Positions 6,493 through 9,225 of a DNA stretch of 9,225 nucleotides are shown here, piece after piece. Within the stretch, counting starts at the first letter, position 1, and the number at the start of each line of letters is the position of its first letter. Source of the DNA: CAZUSO01 sp964622775 (GTDB lineage Bacteria; Bacteroidota; Bacteroidia; Chitinophagales; Chitinophagaceae). The notes under the pieces are model-generated. The model did no database searches, was not told where the DNA came from, and saw only the letters and a list, made by a program, of their open reading frames with translations. The stretch covers positions 1-9,225 of the forward strand of contig CAZUSO010000090.1 in NCBI GenBank assembly GCA_964622775.1. The letters run 5' to 3'. The position numbers and the translations under genes were made by a program.

Positions 6493-7407
6493 CTAAAATA
6501 TCATAAATTGATAATCATCTATCCCGTATTCCTTTGATATTTCCTCCTCTCTTTGGCTAAGCGTTCGTAGAAACTCTTTTTGACCTTTTACAATCATTTC
6601 AGTACGTAATATGAAATCCGGCACCCGATTTTTTTCACACTGCCCGGTTTTCACTGCCGCTTTTATCAATTCAAGATAATAGCTTCGGCGACTTGTATCA
6701 GGTTCATGAGCCATAATTAAGAACTGAGATGCTGCCACATACTCCCCGACTTCTTCCTGCGAAAAGATCTTCCTGCTTTCTTTATAGCAGTTAAAAATAT
6801 TCCACCGGTTAATGCTGTCGGCAAGCCTGAATACTGAATCGGCCTGTGCTTTTAAGGAATCAACAACCCGAAACCGGAGCGGAACATTTATAATATTCGC
6901 GCATCCCCGTATATACTCATCCTCCATAATAAAAGAAAGCAATACACTACCTTTCAATTTCTCTGTACCGCTTTCATACTGTAGATAAGCTCTGCCCACC
7001 TGGTCAAAAATTTCCTTCTTGTTTGCAGGCACCTGAAGAAAATCAAGCACTGCAAAACTGGGTGAGAAAAACAACAGCAGGTATTGCCCGATAAAGTCAG
7101 CATTAAGCCTTAGCACCTCTGACAATAGGCTGTCCTTTTTAATGCTATCTTTCAATTGTGCATAGGTAGCCAAAAGAATATGAGAAGATGTAAATTTCAG
7201 TGACTGGCAAGAGTTACGGAGACAATTATCAATAATTTCATCATACTTACCTAATATATAAAGCGAGTCGTTCCTGTTGATAAAAAGATAGTCAGAATCG
7301 CAATCGCTCGCATCATTCCCAGTCATTGGCATAACAACTCCATTTGCAACAAGGAAACTGTTGCAAAATACAAAAAGTGTGATAAATAGGAATCCAATCT
7401 TTTGCAT
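6493..7407 (-). CDS. Exported DUF6624-like protein, cassette 2 (304 aa)
   Basis: Residues 1-22 form a signal peptide (KIGFLFITLFVFCNSFLVAN), so the product is exported. The rest is mostly helical, with charged and aromatic residues and no membrane segment. In the second half the order EDEYIRG (162-168), DSINR (197-201), EEVG (218-221), FLIMAHEPDTSRR with H234, TGQ (254-256) and P..ILR (263-268) runs parallel to DQAIR, D..N, GFP, H and R in the cassette 1 exported protein. This suggests distant homology, tentatively DUF6624-like by memory. It lies between precursor and gwsG in both cassettes. A role in export, proteolysis or self-protection is possible but not shown. Confidence 0.8.
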   Translation of the reverse strand: MQKIGFLFITLFVFCNSFLVANGVVMPMTGNDASDCDSDYLFINRNDSLYILGKYDEIIDNCLRNSCQSLKFTSSHILLATYAQLKDSIKKDSLLSEVLRLNADFIGQYLLLFFSPSFAVLDFLQVPANKKEIFDQVGRAYLQYESGTEKLKGSVLLSFIMEDEYIRGCANIINVPLRFRVVDSLKAQADSVFRLADSINRWNIFNCYKESRKIFSQEEVGEYVAASQFLIMAHEPDTSRRSYYLELIKAAVKTGQCEKNRVPDFILRTEMIVKGQKEFLRTLSQREEEISKEYGIDDYQFMIF

Positions 7408-7426
7408 ATTGGTTACTTTATCTTAA

Positions 7427-7458
7427 AATCTGGGTTGCTGTAATGAACAACCCAGATT
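7427..7458 (-). terminator. Hairpin after precursor 2, possible attenuator
   Basis: A perfect 11-bp stem (AATCTGGGTTG / CAACCCAGATT) with a 10-base loop lies 11 bases past the precursor stop. On the leftward strand it is followed by TTTTAAG, a short U-tract. It probably ends part of the transcripts after the precursor, so that the peptide is made in excess of the exported protein and enzymes, or protects the precursor mRNA 3' end. Confidence 0.7.
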
Positions 7459-7469
7459 CATAGCGATTT

Positions 7470-7733
7470 TTAATACCAGTCCGGTTGAGTCCCGCCCCAT
7501 ATAGTCGCACTTTCATAAGTCTTCTTCGCCCCGTCAGGATAAATAATAGTTTTATCATAATTGTCTCCGGTACAGTGGTATCTTGTATCATCTAATCCAG
7601 CCTCAAAACCATTTACTAGAATGTACTTCGTATTCCCTTTTATTATTGAGCTGCCGCCATGCAGGGTTGCCAAACTTTCTATGGGAACTTCAAACTTTTT
7701 AAATTTTCCCCATTTTAAACTTTCCAATTTCAT
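7470..7733 (-). CDS. Grasp-with-spasm precursor peptide, cassette 2 (87 aa)
   Basis: The leader MKLESLKWGKFKKFEVPIES is followed by LATLHGG (GG at 26-27) and a core of about 60 residues rich in Thr, Asp, Lys and Tyr, with a single Cys at 54. The segment IYPDGAKKTYESATIW aligns with TYDDGKTERIW of precursor 1. The start is the ATG at 7733, matching the shared leader. The same frame stays open upstream to an ATG at 7928, adding 65 residues (CICKHCG...), but that stretch is interrupted in cassette 1, so I treat it as untranslated leader. The gene opens the operon, divergent from the regulator at 8024. Cleavage site and crosslinks are unknown. Confidence 0.87.
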   Translation of the reverse strand: MKLESLKWGKFKKFEVPIESLATLHGGSSIIKGNTKYILVNGFEAGLDDTRYHCTGDNYDKTIIYPDGAKKTYESATIWGGTQPDWY

Positions 7734-7928
7734 AAAATAAAATTTAGTTTTAAAAAAATTCCCCTTTCCGCGCATGGGTTTCAGCGTGTTTCCATATTTG
7801 CTACCATTTGCAGCCCGGCTGTATATGTCTAATCCCGGAGTGGCATAATCTCCACCAATACCTTTTCCTCTTTTTTCTTTGGGCTGGTTAAGGAGTGGAA
7901 GCCCGCAGTGTTTGCAAATACAGGGCAA
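7734..7928 (-). other. Precursor 2 leader region with open frame CICKHCG...
   Basis: This 195-base stretch is in frame with the precursor and has no stop. It begins MPCICKHCGLPLLNQPKEKR and continues GIGGDYATPGLDIYSRAANG. The first part matches the 59-bp block of cassette 1, and the part next to the precursor (about 7745-7785) also resembles 3458-3495. The middle piece of roughly 57 bases is missing in cassette 1. The CxxC and the clean frame hint at an ancestral coding segment; alternatively it is an RNA leader that happens to be open. Confidence 0.4.
7864..7922 (-). repeat. 59-bp conserved precursor leader block, copy 2
   Basis: Identical by eye to 3499-3557. It is the outermost conserved piece of the precursor upstream region in both cassettes and ends near the probable leftward transcription start. 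TGTATTTG at its right end (leftward strand) resembles the TAnnTTTG promoter box with one mismatch, so the block may begin close to the promoter. Confidence 0.75.
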
Positions 7929-7972
7929 ATTTTATAATCCATCTTGGTTAATAAAAATATATTCCCATACAT

Positions 7973-8004
7973 TTTGTGCCTATTAGTTACAATTTGTAAA
8001 TTTA
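7973..8004 (+). promoter_or_regulatory. Probable Bacteroidota-type promoter of regulator 2
   Basis: TTTG at 7973-7976 and TAAATTTA at 7997-8004 (one mismatch to TAnnTTTG) are separated by 20 bases, close to the known Bacteroidota -33/-7 arrangement. The regulator ATG follows 19 bases later. The -7 box lies inside the palindromic operator, which fits negative autoregulation. Confidence 0.5.
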
Positions 8005-8007
8005 CAA
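7987..8007. promoter_or_regulatory. Candidate operator: alternating TTACAA/TTGTAA half-sites before regulator 2
   Basis: Three half-sites of alternating direction are seen: TTACAA (7987-7992), TTGTAA (7994-7999) and TTACAA (8002-8007). They form two overlapping palindromes, the right one a perfect 14-bp TTGTAAATTTACAA. The site lies 16 bases before the start of the XRE gene, in the region divergent to precursor 2. Binding by this regulator is inferred. The motif differs wholly from the direct repeats in cassette 1. Confidence 0.65.
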
Positions 8008-8023
8008 CCACATAGCCGCAATT

Positions 8024-8416
8024 ATGAAACCACTCAATATCTCACTACTATTAATCAATATAGGTCAAAACCTGCACACGATACGCAATGCAAGGAAGGA
8101 AACCCTACAGTCTGTTGCTGCTTCTATCGGAGTTACTCATCCCATACTCAGCAAAGTAGAAAACGGACGTTATAAGACCTTGCAGATTGACTTATTAATC
8201 AAGTTATGCAACCACTATCAGGTTTCGCTACAACAGATCATGGAATTGGATGTTGCCACTATTTTTCAAATCACCAATCATGGCGAGGGGAATCAAAAGC
8301 TAATCGGACAGGAGATTGCTACCGGTTACGAACTATACATCCAGCAGTTGTACAAAGACATGGAATATCTCAAAGAGCAAAACTTAAAATTATTGGATGC
8401 ACTAACAAAAAAATAG
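8024..8416 (+). CDS. XRE-family transcriptional regulator, cassette 2
   Basis: A 130-residue protein with a Cro/C1-type helix-turn-helix at about residues 13-70 (GQNLHTIRNARKETLQSVAA, then THPILSKVENGRY as recognition helix and turn). As in regulator 1, TIFQ follows the domain (79-82), and a C-terminal helix ends YLKEQNLKLLDALTKK. The DNA encoding this end is part of the 338-bp junction repeat. The DNA-binding part shares only the general fold with regulator 1, matching the different operator. It is divergent from the precursor 2 operon, and is expected to control that operon and itself. It converges with the gwsS fragment at 8452. Confidence 0.88.
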   Translation: MKPLNISLLLINIGQNLHTIRNARKETLQSVAASIGVTHPILSKVENGRYKTLQIDLLIKLCNHYQVSLQQIMELDVATIFQITNHGEGNQKLIGQEIATGYELYIQQLYKDMEYLKEQNLKLLDALTKK

Positions 8417-8702
8417 CCATCCAAAATTCAAAATCTATAATCCATAATTCATCATCCAAAATCCAAAATTGATTTCATTCCGTAATAATCAATCGCTTTT
8501 TGCTTCAGCGGGTTTGTACTCCACTCTTCCCATTCGCAGGTATAGGGATTGTAGCCGCATTTAAGCGGCGCGGAATACATATCGTCCGGCTTGTCTAAGT
8601 AGGCTCTGCAATCAGTGCAAACATGCCGGAACTCGCAGTCTTTGCATTTGGTGATTTCGTCTTTTTTAATGTTCCAGTATTTTTTAAAGCCGGGCTTGTT
8701 GA
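8365..8702. repeat. Cassette junction direct repeat, copy B (338 bp)
   Basis: Second identical copy of 4009-4346. Homology begins at ATATCTCAAAGAG within the regulator and ends abruptly at GTTGA in gwsS; after that the sequence is unrelated to any other part of the window. The abrupt end marks the breakpoint of a deletion, insertion or recombination event. Confidence 0.95.
8452..8702 (-). pseudogene. gwsS: 5'-truncated gwsS fragment (cassette 3 remnant)
   Basis: The fragment encodes the last 82 residues of GwsS (NKPGFKKYWNIKK... to ...SILDFG), identical to residues 277-358 of the cassette 2 protein, and retains the last six SPASM cysteines. Everything upstream is lost: the first 276 codons, including C241 and C257, are missing. 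A chance ATG just beyond the breakpoint (MIN...) makes an 84-residue frame, but it lacks a proper start region and the N-terminal domain, so I call it a remnant. It shows that at least one more cassette once lay to the right. Confidence 0.88.
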
Positions 8703-8755
8703 TCATTTATTGCATTTAAAGAATCAGGAAGAGTTTGTTGAATATTGCTTAAACG

Positions 8756-9008
8756 CTAAAGGAGTTTGTTAAGACTATGACGGAGGATTGTGAAACTATA
8801 AGGGAGTTTGTTAAAGCGATAAAGAAGTATGTTAAGACTATGGCAGAGGATTGCAAAACTATAAAGGAGCTTGTTAAAGCGCTAAAGAAGTATGTTAAGA
8901 CTATGGCAGAGGATTGCAAAACTATAAAGGAGCCTGACAAAACGATAAGGGAGTTTGGCAAAACGATAAAGGAGTTTGGACATACGATAAGAGGAGTATG
9001 GTAAAACG
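8756..9008 (+). repeat. 21-bp tandem repeat array (about 12 units) with 63-bp higher-order period
   Basis: Units of 21 bp with consensus ATAAAGGAGTTTGTTAAAACG run from 8756, the last one 22 bp long. A three-unit super-repeat of 63 bp is clear at 8777, 8840 and 8903, where ATGGCAGAGGATTGCAAAACT alternates with two other unit types. The last units (8924-9008) are simpler. Degenerate sequence flanks both sides (about 8731-8755 and 9009-9020). Confidence 0.92.
8777..9004 (+). CDS. Possible heptad-repeat small protein encoded by the 21-bp array
   Basis: Because the unit is 21 bp, the frame gives a strict seven-residue repeat (KTIKEFV, KAIKKYV, KTMAEDC, KTIKELV and so on), 75 residues, which would form an amphipathic, probably coiled-coil helix. 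The ATG at 8777 has AAAGGAG 12 bases upstream, but this belongs to the repeat itself. The opposite strand is also open over the array. Such frames in short tandem repeats are often not genes, so this is listed with low confidence. Confidence 0.25.
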   Translation: MTEDCETIREFVKAIKKYVKTMAEDCKTIKELVKALKKYVKTMAEDCKTIKEPDKTIREFGKTIKEFGHTIRGVW

Positions 9009-9023
9009 TTAAGATATTTGAAC

Positions 9024-9075
9024 AAAGCAACACCCTCCGGCTAACGTGCAGGCCATGCACCGAACCTGTTGCTTT
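9024..9075 (+). terminator. Long two-part hairpin with T-run, likely rightward terminator
   Basis: AAAGCAACA (9024-9032) pairs perfectly with TGTTGCTTT (9067-9075), followed by TT to give a five-T run. Inside lies a second stem, GTGCA (9046-9050) with TGCAC (9056-9060). It would stop rightward transcripts coming from the repeat array. The complex inner structure also allows a small structured RNA or repetitive palindromic element. Confidence 0.5.
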
Positions 9076-9152
9076 TTCCATCACCGGCTTACAGCCCGTC
9101 CGGTAAGATTTGGGTTCGCCGGTTTTCGATGTTCCACTCCATTAAAATAAAA

Positions 9153-9183
9153 AAGCGCCGGGTCCCTGACAGAGCCGGCGCTT
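9153..9183 (-). terminator. Strong intrinsic terminator for leftward transcription
   Basis: A perfect 9-bp GC-rich stem, AAGCGCCGG (9153-9161) with CCGGCGCTT (9175-9183), has a 13-base loop. On the leftward strand it is followed by TTTTTTATTTT. It probably ends a gene or operon that lies beyond the right edge of the window and is transcribed leftward, so it separates the cassette array from the neighbouring locus. Confidence 0.8.
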
Positions 9184-9225
9184 AAATTCTGGAAAGGTAT
9201 AGCGCTCTTTGGTTACCGCAGCAGG

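Larger units (their letters stand above)
9009..9225. other. Gene-free right end with hairpins
   Basis: Together with the repeat array this makes over 500 bases (8703-9225) without a supported gene. Base composition is more GC-rich than in the cassettes. It contains the two hairpins listed separately and a weaker ACCGGC / GCCGGT inverted repeat (9083-9088 and 9118-9123). I see no credible coding frame, though a leftward gene may begin or end just beyond the right edge. Confidence 0.6.

Noticed and set aside
8703..9008. CRISPR array
   Set aside because: The 21-bp units are contiguous with no unique spacers, and there are no cas genes.
8749..9084. Leftward 111-residue frame rich in SFIVL/SAIVL heptads
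   Set aside because: It is the antisense of the 21-bp repeat array and extends into hairpin sequence; hydrophobic residues simply mirror the plus-strand Lys/Thr/Ile codons.

Overview
The window looks like chromosomal DNA from a Bacteroidota bacterium, probably of the Chitinophaga/Sphingobacteria type. The basis is low GC content, A-rich start regions instead of strong Shine-Dalgarno sites, a TTTG / TAnnTTTG-like promoter, and a biosynthetic system typical of that phylum. No rRNA, tRNA, CRISPR or transposase gene was seen.

The content is two tandem, related but diverged 'grasp-with-spasm' RiPP (graspetide-type) cassettes plus a fragment of a third. Each cassette has a leftward operon: a short precursor peptide with an MKLESLK..KF leader and GG motif, an exported protein of about 305 residues, an ATP-grasp peptide maturase (GwsG) and a SPASM-domain maturase (GwsS). 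Divergent from the precursor is a rightward XRE-type regulator.

Cassette 1 covers about 1-4060: partial gwsS (1-931), an 81-residue unknown ORF (924-1169), gwsG (1159-2145), exported protein (2166-3095), precursor (3223-3441) and regulator (3647-4060). Cassette 2 covers 4096-8416: gwsS (4096-5172), gwsG (5346-6374), exported protein (6493-7407), precursor (7470-7733) and regulator (8024-8416). Cassette 3 is only a 5'-truncated gwsS end (8452-8702). From 8703 to the right edge there is no convincing gene: a 21-bp tandem repeat (about 8756-9008), then two strong hairpins.

The main structural point is that the cassettes are joined by a repeated junction. A 338-bp block (4009-4346 and 8365-8702) is identical by eye and spans the 3' end of the regulator, a 35-bp gap and the 3' end of the convergent gwsS. 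Both copies sit exactly 4356 bp apart. The left window edge carries a third, about 97% identical copy of the gwsS part (1-214). Inside these borders the cassettes are strongly diverged: different precursor cores, regulator DNA-binding domains, candidate operators and gwsS N-termini. This suggests a tandem array whose interiors could be exchanged, lost or gained by homologous recombination through shared ends.

Proposed working: the XRE protein controls its own divergent promoter region. The precursor is made in excess of the enzymes, with a hairpin just after each precursor gene. GwsG forms ester or amide crosslinks on the precursor with help from GwsS, and the secreted protein acts outside the cytoplasm in a role not known to me.
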